From contig WFPZ01000299.1 in assembly GCA_015487335.1 (NCBI GenBank), positions 1 to 23,417 on the forward strand: a stretch of 23,417 bases of DNA, in the 5' to 3' direction. The stretch comes from Paracoccaceae bacterium (GTDB lineage Bacteria > Pseudomonadota > Alphaproteobacteria > Rhodobacterales > Rhodobacteraceae). The position numbers were made by a program, and so were the translations under genes. Of this stretch, positions 7,442 to 15,345 are shown piece after piece. A model generated the notes under the pieces. The model had not been told where the DNA came from. It did not search any database and saw only the letters and a list, made by a program, of their open reading frames with translations. Each line of letters opens with the position of its first letter. Within the stretch, counting starts at the first letter, position 1.

Positions 7442-7489
7442 AAGGTTAACAATCCCCTTCAGGCTGACGTGAGAAGGTTAACAAGCCCC
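7442..7489 (-). promoter_or_regulatory. Twin 16-bp repeats upstream of the endolysin (putative regulator sites)
   Basis: Two direct repeats, read on the + strand as AAGGTTAACAATCCCC (7442-7457) and AAGGTTAACAAGCCCC (7474-7489), differ at one base. They lie 32 bp apart, about three helical turns. Each contains the palindrome GTTAAC; on the minus strand each reads TTGTTAACCTT, whose TTAACC resembles a CtrA half-site. They occupy most of the 65-base gap between ccmE and the endolysin. Confidence 0.6.
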
Positions 7490-7492
7490 GAC

Positions 7493-7948
7493 CTAACCGT
7501 TCGGTTCGGCGTCCGGCTCCACGTAGACGCCCTGCTCCTTGAGCGCGTCGATCACCTCCTTGGGCATGTAGCTCTCGTCATGCTTGGCGAGAATCTCCGA
7601 AGCCACGAACACCCCGTCCACCAGCTTGCCGGTGGCCACCATGCCCTGGCCCTCGCCGAAGAGGTCGGGCAGGACCCCGGTAAATTCCACCGGGATGGAG
7701 GCCCCGCCGTCGGTGACGGAGAACCTGATCGTCGCCCCCTCGCCGCGCACCAGGGTGCCCTCCTCGACCAGCCCGCCGATGCGGAACACCTCGGTGGGCG
7801 GCGGCGGGTTCTCGGCCACCTGGGCCGGGGCGCGGAAGAAGTTGATCCCGTCGCGCATCGAGTCGCCGATAACCGCCGTGGAAAACACCAGCGCCACGGT
7901 GGCGATCGCCACGATCTGGATGCGTCTTCTCTTTTTCAGTCCCTTCAT
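7493..7948 (-). CDS. ccmE: Periplasmic haem chaperone CcmE
   Basis: Haem chaperone that binds haem covalently in the periplasm and hands it to CcmF. The 151-residue protein has a basic N terminus (KGLKKRRRI) and a single signal anchor (about 10-28). An OB-fold beta domain follows (FRIGGLVEEGTLVRGEG, IRFSVTDG, VEFTGVLPDLFGEGQGMVATG). The haem-binding motif AKHDESYMP holds His123, and a short polar tail ends the protein. The start at 7948 has GAGG five bases upstream. It begins ten bases after the argC stop, so it is probably cotranscribed with argC. Confidence 0.97.
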   Translation of the reverse strand: MKGLKKRRRIQIVAIATVALVFSTAVIGDSMRDGINFFRAPAQVAENPPPPTEVFRIGGLVEEGTLVRGEGATIRFSVTDGGASIPVEFTGVLPDLFGEGQGMVATGKLVDGVFVASEILAKHDESYMPKEVIDALKEQGVYVEPDAEPNG

Positions 7949-7958
7949 CGCCTCACCC

Positions 7959-8987
7959 TCACGGGAACACCGGAGCCAGCATCAGGCCCGCGGTTTCCTC
8001 TTCTCCGAGCATCAGGTTTGCATTCTGCAAGGCCTGCCCGGACGACCCCTTGGTCAGATTGTCGAGCGCCACCACCACCAGGCAGCGCCCGGGGATGCGG
8101 TCGCCGACCACACCCACATGCACGAAGTTAGAGCCCCGGACGTGCCGCGTCGAGGGGAGTGCGCCAAAAGGCAGCACCTCGATGAAGGGTTCGGCCCCGT
8201 AGGCCGACTTCAAAACCTCGTGAACCTCTCCAGCCTCCCCGCGCAGGTAGACGGTGGCAAGGATGCCGCGGTTGGCGGGCATCAGATGCGGGGTGAACTG
8301 TACCCGCACCTCCCGCCCCGCAAGGGCCGAGAACTCCTGATCGAACTCGGCCAGGTGCCGGTGGGTGCCCCCCGCGGCATAGGGGTGAAACCCCTCCGAC
8401 AGCTCTGCGTGCAGCAGGTTCTCGCGCAGGCTGCGCCCCGCCCCCGAGACCCCCGTCTTGAGGTCGATCACGATCTCGTCAAGGTCGATCACCCCGGCCG
8501 AGATCAGCGGCCGCAGGGCATACTGGCCGGTGGCGGCGTTGCAGCCGGTGCCGGCCACCAGGCGGGCGGCGCGGATCTCTTCGCGGTAGAATTCGGTCAG
8601 CCCGTAGACCGCTTCGGCCTGCAGCTCGGGTGCGGCGTGGGGCTTGCCGTACCATCTTTCGTATTCGCCCGGATCGCGCAGGCGGAAATCGGCCGAAAGA
8701 TCGACGATCTTCAGATCGCGCGGCAGGTCGCGGATCACCTCCTGGCTGGTGGCATGCGGCAGGGCGCAGAAGCACAGATCGACCTGCCCCATGTCGATTT
8801 GCGAAATCTTCACCAGCCGGGGCAGGTCCAGATGGCGCAGATGCGGGAAGACCTCGGCCATCGTCATCCCCGCCTTGCGCTCGGCGGACAGGGCGACGAT
8901 CTCCATGCCCGGATGGGTGGCGATCAGGCGCACCAGTTCGGCGCCGGTATAGCCCGAGGCGCCCAGTATCGCGATCCTGTGGGTCAT
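7959..8987 (-). CDS. argC: N-acetyl-gamma-glutamyl-phosphate reductase
   Basis: Third step of arginine synthesis: NADPH-dependent reduction of N-acetylglutamyl 5-phosphate to the semialdehyde. The 342 residues include the nucleotide-binding GASGYTGAEL, the catalytic Cys149 in GTGCNAATGQ, the strand IVDLSADFRLRD and the conserved GTHRHLAEFDQEF and TPHLMPANRGI segments. The active-site context GCNA instead of the common GCYPT is, from memory, usual for Rhodobacterales ArgC. The start at 8987 has AAGAGGG upstream; the frame extends 15 codons further without family similarity. A dyad at 9017-9048 lies in the 70-base gap behind murI and could be its operator. Confidence 0.96.
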   Translation of the reverse strand: MTHRIAILGASGYTGAELVRLIATHPGMEIVALSAERKAGMTMAEVFPHLRHLDLPRLVKISQIDMGQVDLCFCALPHATSQEVIRDLPRDLKIVDLSADFRLRDPGEYERWYGKPHAAPELQAEAVYGLTEFYREEIRAARLVAGTGCNAATGQYALRPLISAGVIDLDEIVIDLKTGVSGAGRSLRENLLHAELSEGFHPYAAGGTHRHLAEFDQEFSALAGREVRVQFTPHLMPANRGILATVYLRGEAGEVHEVLKSAYGAEPFIEVLPFGALPSTRHVRGSNFVHVGVVGDRIPGRCLVVVALDNLTKGSSGQALQNANLMLGEEETAGLMLAPVFP

Positions 8988-9016
8988 TCGTCCCTCTTGC
9001 ATTCTCTCACGCGGTT

Positions 9017-9048
9017 GAGGAATGGATATCAAATGGCTGATATTCCTC
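9017..9048. promoter_or_regulatory. Inverted repeat between murI and argC (possible operator)
   Basis: ATATCA (9026-9031) and TGATAT (9038-9043) form a perfect dyad with a six-base spacer. They sit within an outer inverted repeat GAGGAAT (9017-9023) / ATTCCTC (9042-9048). This AT-rich dyad lies upstream of argC and downstream of the murI stop. It has no U run, so an operator is more likely than a terminator. Confidence 0.4.
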
Positions 9049-9057
9049 GTGTTTTAT

Positions 9058-9870
9058 TCAGGCAGAAATGAATTCCACCCGTCGTCGCAGGAACTGCGTA
9101 GCCCGGTCGGACACCCGCTTGGGGTCACCGGTGGTCAGGTACATCGCCTCTTCGCCCGGGCCGCGCATGTCGGGGTGGCGCTGCAGGTAGTCGGCCAGGC
9201 TCTCGGCCACGATATCGGCCTGGCTGAACACCTTGACCTGCGGCCCCAGCGCATCCTGGAAGACTTCTTCCATCAACGGGTAATGGGTGCAGCCCAGCAC
9301 CGCCGCCTGCGGATCGGGCATCTTGCGCTTGAGCGCGTCCACATGGCTGCGCACCAGCGCCTCGGCCAGGATCATGTCGCCCTCCTCGATGGCGTCGACC
9401 ACCCCGCCGCAGGCCTGGGCCTCCACATCCACCCCGATGGCGCGAAAGGCCAGCTCCCGCTGGAAGGCCCGGCTGGCCACCGTGGCCGGCGTGGCAAAGA
9501 GCGCCACGTGCTTTATCGCCACCTCGCGCGGCGGCGAGTTGTCGCCCCACTGGCGCTCGGTCAGCGCCTCGATCAGCGGCACGAACACCCCCAGCACCCG
9601 CTTGTCGGCCGGCACCCAGGATTCCTGCATCCGCCGCAGCGCCGCGGCGCTGGCCGTGTTGCAGGCCAGGATCACCAGGTCGCAGCCGGCCTTCCACAGC
9701 CGCTCCACCCCGCGCGTGGTCAGCTCGTAGACATCGTCCGCATCGCGCACCCCGTAAGGGGCATGCGCGTTATCCCCATAATAGACAAAGGGAATTTCCG
9801 GAAGCCGGCGGCTGACGGCATCCAGAACGGTCAGCCCGCCCAAGCCCGAATCGAATATGCCAACTGCCAT
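9058..9870 (-). CDS. murI: Glutamate racemase
   Basis: Interconverts L- and D-glutamate to supply D-Glu for peptidoglycan. The 270-residue protein shows the N-terminal FDSGLGG (Asp7), the first catalytic cysteine Cys70 in ILACNTASA and the second Cys194 in VLGCTHYPL, the normal two-cysteine arrangement. YYGDNAHAPYG is also a family mark. The start at 9870 (MAVGIFDSGLGG) is preceded by GAGGG; an ATG nine codons upstream gives no extra family sequence. It is the first gene of the minus-strand series and is divergent from the sulfotransferase-like gene across a 127-base gap. Confidence 0.96.
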   Translation of the reverse strand: MAVGIFDSGLGGLTVLDAVSRRLPEIPFVYYGDNAHAPYGVRDADDVYELTTRGVERLWKAGCDLVILACNTASAAALRRMQESWVPADKRVLGVFVPLIEALTERQWGDNSPPREVAIKHVALFATPATVASRAFQRELAFRAIGVDVEAQACGGVVDAIEEGDMILAEALVRSHVDALKRKMPDPQAAVLGCTHYPLMEEVFQDALGPQVKVFSQADIVAESLADYLQRHPDMRGPGEEAMYLTTGDPKRVSDRATQFLRRRVEFISA

Positions 9871-9961
9871 CGGACAGCCCTCGCGGATAGCTCCCACGAC
9901 ATATCCGGCTTTGCCCCGCCGATTGCAAGCCCGTCTTCCCCGTGCCCGGTGCGGATTTCGG

Positions 9962-9979
9962 TTGAAATTCCCCTTTCAA
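9962..9979. promoter_or_regulatory. Perfect 6-bp dyad before the sulfotransferase-like gene
   Basis: TTGAAA (9962-9967) and TTTCAA (9974-9979), separated by TTCCCC, form a perfect inverted repeat 18 bases upstream of the gene's start codon. It may be an operator or a leader hairpin. It lies in the divergent murI/sulfotransferase gap, where no other clear promoter element was recognised. Confidence 0.3.
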
Positions 9980-9997
9980 GCGGCCAGATCACCGCCC

Positions 9998-10690
9998 ATG
10001 GACTTCTACCACCTTTCCGAAAGCCTGATCCGCCTGCGGATGGCCCTGCATTTCCGTCTTTCGGAGAAATCCCCCCGCGAGGCCCCCAAGATCTTCGTGA
10101 TCGGCCACCCGCGCACCGGCACCACCAGCCTGCACAGGCTGTTTCTCGCCGCCGGCAAGACAAGCATCCACCGCGCCGCCAACTGGCAGACATCGCAGGC
10201 GGAATGCTTCTCCGACTACGGCCACTGCCGGCCCGTCCGGCAGCTGGCAGACTACTACACCAAGGCACAATTCGTGCTGAACTGCCGGCCCGTGCGCAAC
10301 CACCTCCTCAGCCTCGGCGCCTATTACAACCGCCCCTTCAGCACGAAGAACTACCGCTACGAGCTGCGCCGCAGGCTGCGCCATTTCGACAACGTGCTCG
10401 ACATTCTGGGAGGCCGCGACCGGCTGATCGTCGTCAACATCGAGCGTCCGGGGGCCATGGGCTTCGTGGCCGAACAGCTGGGGCTGCAGGTCCCCCCCGA
10501 AGAGGCCGCCGGCAGGAAACACAACCGCGGCAAGCGCCAGCCCACCGAACAGACCCGGCGCCGCGTCGACGAAGCCTTGGCCGAGATCGGTGCCAGCGGA
10601 GACGAGCCGCTGCTGGTGCAAGGCGCCTCGGCCCCACGCAGCCATGACATCCTGAAACGCCTGGAGGAGCGCGGGCGGGTATTCCTGTAG
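9998..10690 (+). CDS. Sulfotransferase-family protein (230 aa)
   Basis: P-loop-fold protein resembling PAPS-dependent sulfotransferases. KIFVIGHPRTGTTSLHRLF (31-49) matches the 5'-phosphosulfate loop (PRTGTTS). CRPVRNHLLSLGAYY (96-110) resembles the strand-loop with Arg and Ser that binds the 3'-phosphate. A late IERPGAMGFVAEQLGL followed by KHNRG also fits the bacterial family. At 230 residues it is on the short side. The acceptor is unknown. The start at 9998 is the most likely because upstream codons read as leader sequence; the ribosome site is weak. It is a single-gene unit, convergent with the IOR gene 73 bases away, so context gives no substrate clue. Confidence 0.75.
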   Translation: MDFYHLSESLIRLRMALHFRLSEKSPREAPKIFVIGHPRTGTTSLHRLFLAAGKTSIHRAANWQTSQAECFSDYGHCRPVRQLADYYTKAQFVLNCRPVRNHLLSLGAYYNRPFSTKNYRYELRRRLRHFDNVLDILGGRDRLIVVNIERPGAMGFVAEQLGLQVPPEEAAGRKHNRGKRQPTEQTRRRVDEALAEIGASGDEPLLVQGASAPRSHDILKRLEERGRVFL

Positions 10691-10763
10691 CCACCCGCCG
10701 CCCCTGGCGCCTCGTTTTTCATGCTGCCGCAACAGGTTGGCGGAATTTCCTCAGGTCATGGCC

Positions 10764-13700
10764 TCACTCGGCCGCCTGGGCCACCGGCGCACCGCCGGCC
10801 CTGAAGGCGGCCAGCAGCTCTTCGCGCCGCTTCGCCGCGGCCTCCATCGCTTCGGCCTTGACCGGCCCGAAACCGCGGATCCGAAGCGGCAGTTCTGCCA
10901 GTTCCACCGCGATTTCCATGGTCCGGGGCGTGACGTTTTCCAGCACCTCCGCCATGTCGCGCTCGTACTGATTGATCAGGGCGCGCTCGGCCTTGCGCTC
11001 GGCGCTCCAGCCGAAGGGATCGAAGGGCGTGCCGCGCAGCACCTTGCCCCGGGCCAGCAGGCGGAAGACGGGGCCCATCCACGGCCCGAACGTCATCTTC
11101 CTCGGCCGCCCGTCCGGCCCCTTGCGCGCAAGCAGCGGCGGGGCGAGGTGATATTTCAGCCGCAATGCGCCCTCGAACTCGGCGCGCGCCTTTTCGCCGG
11201 TGTCCTTGAGCAGCCGGGCGATCTCGTATTCGTCCTTGTAGGCCAGCACCTTGTGATAGCCCCTGGCGATCGCCTCCTTCAGGCGCTCGTCGGCCGCCCT
11301 CTCCACCAGCCGGCGGTAGCGCGCCGCCAGGCGGGCGGACTGGTACTCCACCAGATGACGGGCGCGGAATTCCACCTTCTCGTCGAGGGTCCTGGCCTTT
11401 TCCACCACCTTCGGCGCGGTCAGCCGCGCCACCTCCTGCGGATTGAGCACCGCCCAGCGGCCGATCTCGAAGGCGCGCTTGTTGCCCTCCACCGCCGCGC
11501 CGTTGAGCTCCACCGCGCGCAGGATCGCCTCTTCGCTCAGCGGCACCAGCCCGCGCTGCCAGGCCGCGCCCAGCAGCATCATGTTGGAGAAGATCGAATC
11601 GCCCAGCAGCACCCGCGCCAGCGCCGAGGCGTCGAACATCGCCAGCCCCTCGCGCAGGCGCGCCTGCAGCGAAAGCCGCAGCTGCTCGGCGGGAATGCGG
11701 AACTCGGTGTCGCGGGTGAAATCGCCGGTGATGATCTCGTGACTGTTGACCACCGCGCCGGTCCGGCCGGGCCGGGTCAGGCCAAGGGTCCTGGCCCCCG
11801 CCGAGACAACCAGATCGCCGCCGATCAGCGCGTCGCACTCGCCGGTGGCCACGCGGATCGCGGTGATGTCCTCGGGCCGCTCGGCCAGGCGGCAGTGGAT
11901 CAGCACCGCGCCTCCCTTCTGGGCCAGCCCGGCCATTTCCATCACGCCCGCGCCCTTGCCGTCGATATGCGCCGCCATGGCCAGGATTGCGCCGATGGTC
12001 ACCACCCCGGTGCCGCCCACCCCGGTGATCACGATGTTGTGGGTGCCCGCGATGGCCGGCAGCCGCGGGGCCGGCAGCTGGCCGGTATCGAGCTCGGCCG
12101 TGGCCTCCTTGCGGATCTTCGCCCCCTCGACCGTCACAAAGGAGGGGCAGAAGCCCTCGATGCAGGTGAAATCCTTGTTGCATGAGGACTGGTCGATCGC
12201 CCGCTTGCGGCCCAGTTCGGTTTCCAGCGGCACGATCGAGACGCAGTTGGACTGCACCCCGCAATCGCCGCAGCCCTCGCAGACGTCCGGGTCGATGAAC
12301 ACCCGCTGATCGGGGTCGGGAAATTCGCCCCGCTTGCGGCGGCGGCGTTTCTCGGCGGCGCAGGTCTGTATGTAGATGATGACCGATACGCCCTTGTATC
12401 TGCTGAACTCTTCCTCAACCTGCAGCAGCTCCGAACGGGGGTGGAAGCTGACCTGCCGGGGAAATGCGGCACGGTCGATCTCTTCCTTCTCGTCATGGAC
12501 CACCGCCACCTTCCCGACCCCCATGGCCAGCACCTCGCGGGCGATGCGATCGGCGGTCAGGTCGCCTTCGTTCTTCTGCCCGCCGGTCATGGCCACGGCG
12601 TCGTTGTAGAGGATCTTGTAGGTGATCGGCGTGCCGGTCGCCAGCGCCGCCCGGATCGCCAGTATCCCCGAGTGGTTGTAGGTGCCGTCGCCGAGGTTCT
12701 GGAACACGTGCTCGCGGGTGGAGAACGGCGCCTCGCCGATCCAGTTGGCCCCCTCGCCGCCCATCTGGGTGAAGCCCACGGTGTTGCGGTCCATCCACTG
12801 GACCATGAAATGGCAGCCGATCCCGGCATAGGCGCGCGCCCCTTCCGGCAGGCGCGTCGAGGTGTTGTGCGGACAGCCCGAGCAGAAATAGGGCAGCCGC
12901 GCGGCCAGTTCGGGGGCGTTGTCGGCCTTTTCCGCCTCGGCGATCGCCTGCAGCCCGGCCCTGATGGAATCGGTGCCCCGGCCCTCCTCGATCAGGATGT
13001 TGCCGATCGCCTTGGCGATATGCACGGGGTCCAGCGCGTAGCGGGTGGGGAACAGCTCCACCTGGCGGCCGTTCTCCCAGGTGTCGCCCTTGTGCCAGCC
13101 ATATACCCGCCGCCCGCGCCGGTCGTCGAAGATCGCCTCCTTGACCTGCACCTCGATCAGCTTGCGCTTCTCCTCGACCACCACGATCAGCTCGAGCCCC
13201 TCGGCCCACTCGTGGAAGCTCTTCATGTCCAGCGGCCAGGTCTGGGCAACCTTGTAGGTGGTCAGCCCCAGCCGCCTGGCCGCCTCGGCGTCTATGCCCA
13301 GAAGGGAAAAGGCGTGCTGCAGGTCGAGCCAGTTCTTGCCGGCCGCCACGAAGCCGATCTTCGCCCCCGGCCCGCCCCAGACCCGGCGGTCGATTCTGTT
13401 TGCGCGGGCAAAGGCTTCGGCGGCGAACCTCTTGTAGTCGATCATTCGCGCTTCCTGGGGGATGCGGTCATCGATCAGGCGGATGTTCAGCCCTCCCGGC
13501 GGCATTTCGAATTCCGGGGTTACCAGTTGCATCCGCTCGGGCCGGCCGTCCACCACCGAGGTCACCTCGACGGTGTCCTTCATCAGCTTCAGCCCGGCCC
13601 AGACCCCGGCAAAGCGCGACAGGGCGAAGCCGTAGATGCCCAGATCGAGGATTTCCTGCACCCCGGCGGGCGAGAGCACCGGCATGTAGGCATCCACCAT

Positions 13701-14186
13701 CGCCCAGTCGCTCTGGTGCAGGGTGGTGGAGCTTTCGCCGGTGTGGTCGTCGCCCATGGCCATGAGCACGCCCCCGTATTTCGAGGTGCCGGCCATGTTG
13801 GCATGACGCATCACGTCGCCCGAACGGTCCACCCCCGGCCCCTTGCCGTACCACAGGCCGAAAACGCCGTCATATTTTCCCTCGCCGCGCAATTCGGCCT
13901 GCTGGCTGCCCCACAGGGCGGTGGCGGCCAGATCCTCGTTGAGCCCGGGCTGGAACAGGATGTCATTGGCCTCCAGATCGGCCCTGGCGCGCATCATCTG
14001 CAGATCCACCCCGCCCAGCGGCGACCCCCGGTAGCCGGTGACCAGCCCCGCGGTGTTCAGCCCCGCCGCCCGGTCGCGTGCCTTCTGCATCAGCATCAGC
14101 CGCACCAGCGCCTGGGTGCCGTTGAGCAACACCGGTGACTTTCCGAGGTCGAACCTGTCGTGAAGCGTGACGTCCTGCCTGCTCAT
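10764..14186 (-). CDS. Indolepyruvate ferredoxin oxidoreductase family protein (IorA-IorB fusion)
   Basis: A 1140-residue TPP and Fe-S enzyme that oxidatively decarboxylates aryl- or branched 2-oxoacids to acyl-CoA, passing electrons to a ferredoxin. In order: a pyrimidine-binding domain (RGSPLGGVD, PGLNEDLAATALWGSQ), a middle domain, and the TPP pyrophosphate-binding region with CSGCPHNTSTRLPEG and NLGDGTYNHSG (Asp500). A ferredoxin-like region follows with CEGCGDCGVQSNC (636-648) and CNKDFTCIEGFC (669-680). Then comes the gamma-type domain (GVGGTGVVTIGAI, about 720-732) and a long C-terminal extension. The start at 14186 has AGGGGAGGT six bases upstream; an in-frame ATG at 14312 lies upstream of the promoter. 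It is divergent from a LysR gene. The substrate is inferred only from the family; phenylpyruvate, indolepyruvate or branched oxoacids are possible. Confidence 0.92.
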   Translation of the reverse strand: MSRQDVTLHDRFDLGKSPVLLNGTQALVRLMLMQKARDRAAGLNTAGLVTGYRGSPLGGVDLQMMRARADLEANDILFQPGLNEDLAATALWGSQQAELRGEGKYDGVFGLWYGKGPGVDRSGDVMRHANMAGTSKYGGVLMAMGDDHTGESSTTLHQSDWAMVDAYMPVLSPAGVQEILDLGIYGFALSRFAGVWAGLKLMKDTVEVTSVVDGRPERMQLVTPEFEMPPGGLNIRLIDDRIPQEARMIDYKRFAAEAFARANRIDRRVWGGPGAKIGFVAAGKNWLDLQHAFSLLGIDAEAARRLGLTTYKVAQTWPLDMKSFHEWAEGLELIVVVEEKRKLIEVQVKEAIFDDRRGRRVYGWHKGDTWENGRQVELFPTRYALDPVHIAKAIGNILIEEGRGTDSIRAGLQAIAEAEKADNAPELAARLPYFCSGCPHNTSTRLPEGARAYAGIGCHFMVQWMDRNTVGFTQMGGEGANWIGEAPFSTREHVFQNLGDGTYNHSGILAIRAALATGTPITYKILYNDAVAMTGGQKNEGDLTADRIAREVLAMGVGKVAVVHDEKEEIDRAAFPRQVSFHPRSELLQVEEEFSRYKGVSVIIYIQTCAAEKRRRRKRGEFPDPDQRVFIDPDVCEGCGDCGVQSNCVSIVPLETELGRKRAIDQSSCNKDFTCIEGFCPSFVTVEGAKIRKEATAELDTGQLPAPRLPAIAGTHNIVITGVGGTGVVTIGAILAMAAHIDGKGAGVMEMAGLAQKGGAVLIHCRLAERPEDITAIRVATGECDALIGGDLVVSAGARTLGLTRPGRTGAVVNSHEIITGDFTRDTEFRIPAEQLRLSLQARLREGLAMFDASALARVLLGDSIFSNMMLLGAAWQRGLVPLSEEAILRAVELNGAAVEGNKRAFEIGRWAVLNPQEVARLTAPKVVEKARTLDEKVEFRARHLVEYQSARLAARYRRLVERAADERLKEAIARGYHKVLAYKDEYEIARLLKDTGEKARAEFEGALRLKYHLAPPLLARKGPDGRPRKMTFGPWMGPVFRLLARGKVLRGTPFDPFGWSAERKAERALINQYERDMAEVLENVTPRTMEIAVELAELPLRIRGFGPVKAEAMEAAAKRREELLAAFRAGGAPVAQAAE

Positions 14187-14219
14187 CGCGCACCTCCCCT
14201 TGCCAGCGATCATGGCGGC

Positions 14220-14247
14220 ATTATAGGTCAAATCTTCTGACCTACAA
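14220..14247 (-). promoter_or_regulatory. Promoter of the IOR gene with an embedded dyad
   Basis: On the minus strand TTGTAG (14247-14242), 16 bases and a perfect TATAAT (14225-14220) form a sigma-70-like promoter; the start codon is about 34 bases beyond the -10. The dyad TAGGTCA-N7-TGACCTA (14224-14244) runs from inside the -35 to inside the -10, so any protein bound there would block RNA polymerase. Confidence 0.7.
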
Positions 14248-14274
14248 AATGGTTTTCCCGCGATCAGAAGGTTT
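14230..14274. promoter_or_regulatory. Second, wider inverted repeat in the IOR/LysR gap
   Basis: AAATCTTCTGA (14230-14240) and TCAGAAGGTTT (14264-14274) form arms matching at 10 of 11 positions with 23 bases between them. The left arm overlaps the promoter-embedded dyad. A wide-spaced pair upstream of a LysR gene fits two sub-sites bound by a LysR tetramer. Confidence 0.45.
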
Positions 14275-14344
14275 GCATTTGCCCCCCGCTTGCCGGTAAT
14301 TCTGGAAAACATTCGGGCAGCACACGGGCAACGGCCGCAAAGCG

Positions 14345-15280
14345 ATGGACTGGGACAAGCTACGAATCTTTCACGCGGTTGCCGCCGCCGGCAGCCTCAC
14401 CCATGCGGGCGAGGTGCTGCATCTGTCGCAGTCGGCGGTCTCGCGCCAGATCAGGGCGCTGGAAGAAAGCCTCAACACCACCCTTTTCCACCGCCATGCG
14501 CGGGGGCTGATTCTCACCGAACAGGGCGAGCTTCTGTTCGATGCCACCTCGGCCATGGCCAAACGTCTGGAAACGGCCGCCGCGCGCATCCGGGACGCCA
14601 ACGAAGAGGTGTTCGGCGAGCTGCGGGTCACCACCACCACCGCCTTCGGCACCCTGTGGCTGGCCCCCCGCCTGACCAAGCTCTACGAAAAATACCCCGA
14701 TCTGAAGATCGACCTGATGCTGGAAGAGCGCGTGCTCGACCTGCCGATGCGCGAGGCCGACGTGGCGATCCGCATGAAGGAGCCCTCCCAGGCCGATCTG
14801 ATCCGCCGCCGCCTGATGAGCGTGCGCATGCGCCTGTATGCCACCCCTGCCTATCTGGCCGATCACGGCACCCCGGAGGTCACCAGCGACCTGACCCATC
14901 ACCGGCTGATCTGCCAGAACACCTCCTCGGCCCAGGTCAGCGCCGGCGCCATGCTGGTGCAGGAGCTGATGACCCACGACATCCCCTCCCTGCTGACCGT
15001 CAACAACTATTTCGGCGTGCTGCAGGCGGTGCTCAACAATCTCGGCATCGGGGTGCTGCCCGATTACCTCACCCAGGACTTCCCCGATCTGGTGCGCGTC
15101 CTGCCCGCGGTGGAATCCAACGAGGTGCCGGTCTTTCTCGCCTATCCCGAAGAGCTGCGCCAGTCTCGCCGCATCGCGGCATTCCGCGACTTCGTGATGG
15201 ACGAGGTGATCGCCTACCGCAAGAAGCAGAAGGAGGCAGCAGGGGGAGATCCCCCCGCCAGCCATGCATCAGACGCATAG
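14345..15280 (+). CDS. LysR-family transcriptional regulator
   Basis: A 311-residue LTTR. The N-terminal winged helix-turn-helix is clear (LRIFHAVAAAGSLTHAGEVL, then LSQSAVSRQIRALEESLNTTLFHR, residues about 6-51). A linker helix and an effector-binding domain with two Rossmann-like lobes follow (LRVTTTTAFGTLWLAPRL, DVAIRM, LNNLGIGVLPDYL). It is transcribed away from the IOR fusion across a 158-base gap with overlapping inverted repeats, the classic layout for a LysR controlling its divergent neighbour. That target is inferred from position only. The start at 14345 is the first ATG in frame with the family N terminus (MDWDKLRIFHAV). A hairpin terminator follows directly after the stop. Confidence 0.93.
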   Translation: MDWDKLRIFHAVAAAGSLTHAGEVLHLSQSAVSRQIRALEESLNTTLFHRHARGLILTEQGELLFDATSAMAKRLETAAARIRDANEEVFGELRVTTTTAFGTLWLAPRLTKLYEKYPDLKIDLMLEERVLDLPMREADVAIRMKEPSQADLIRRRLMSVRMRLYATPAYLADHGTPEVTSDLTHHRLICQNTSSAQVSAGAMLVQELMTHDIPSLLTVNNYFGVLQAVLNNLGIGVLPDYLTQDFPDLVRVLPAVESNEVPVFLAYPEELRQSRRIAAFRDFVMDEVIAYRKKQKEAAGGDPPASHASDA

Positions 15281-15281
15281 C

Positions 15282-15308
15282 GGCATTGCGCCGCAATGCC
15301 CCTCTTTT
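15282..15308 (+). terminator. Terminator of the LysR gene
   Basis: GGCATTGCG (15282-15290) and CGCAATGCC (15292-15300) are perfect complements; in practice a 7-bp stem with a CGCCG loop. CCTCTTTT follows. The hairpin begins one base after the LysR stop codon. Confidence 0.8.
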
Positions 15309-15311
15309 CCC

Positions 15312-15340
15312 TTGAAGGGCCATGACCCCGCCCCTAAATT
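15312..15340 (+). promoter_or_regulatory. Sigma-70-like promoter before a candidate small RNA
   Basis: TTGAAG (15312-15317), exactly 17 bases, then TAAATT (15335-15340). Both boxes match the consensus at four of six positions. The element lies just after the LysR terminator and before a second strong terminator, with no protein-coding frame in between. Confidence 0.55.
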
Positions 15341-15345
15341 CATCA

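Noticed and set aside
7442..7489. Canonical CtrA site
   Set aside because: The two TTAA elements are 32 bp apart rather than separated by seven bases, so the full CtrA consensus is not met; only half-site resemblance is claimed.
10691..10763. Intrinsic terminator between the sulfotransferase-like gene and the IOR gene
   Set aside because: A TTTTT run is present near 10713, but no convincing stem precedes it.
12441..14138. Long open frame (565 codons) on the + strand inside the IOR gene
   Set aside because: It is antisense to a well-recognised coding sequence. Its composition is rich in His, Gly, Arg and Pro, as expected of a GC-rich shadow frame, and no family motif is seen.
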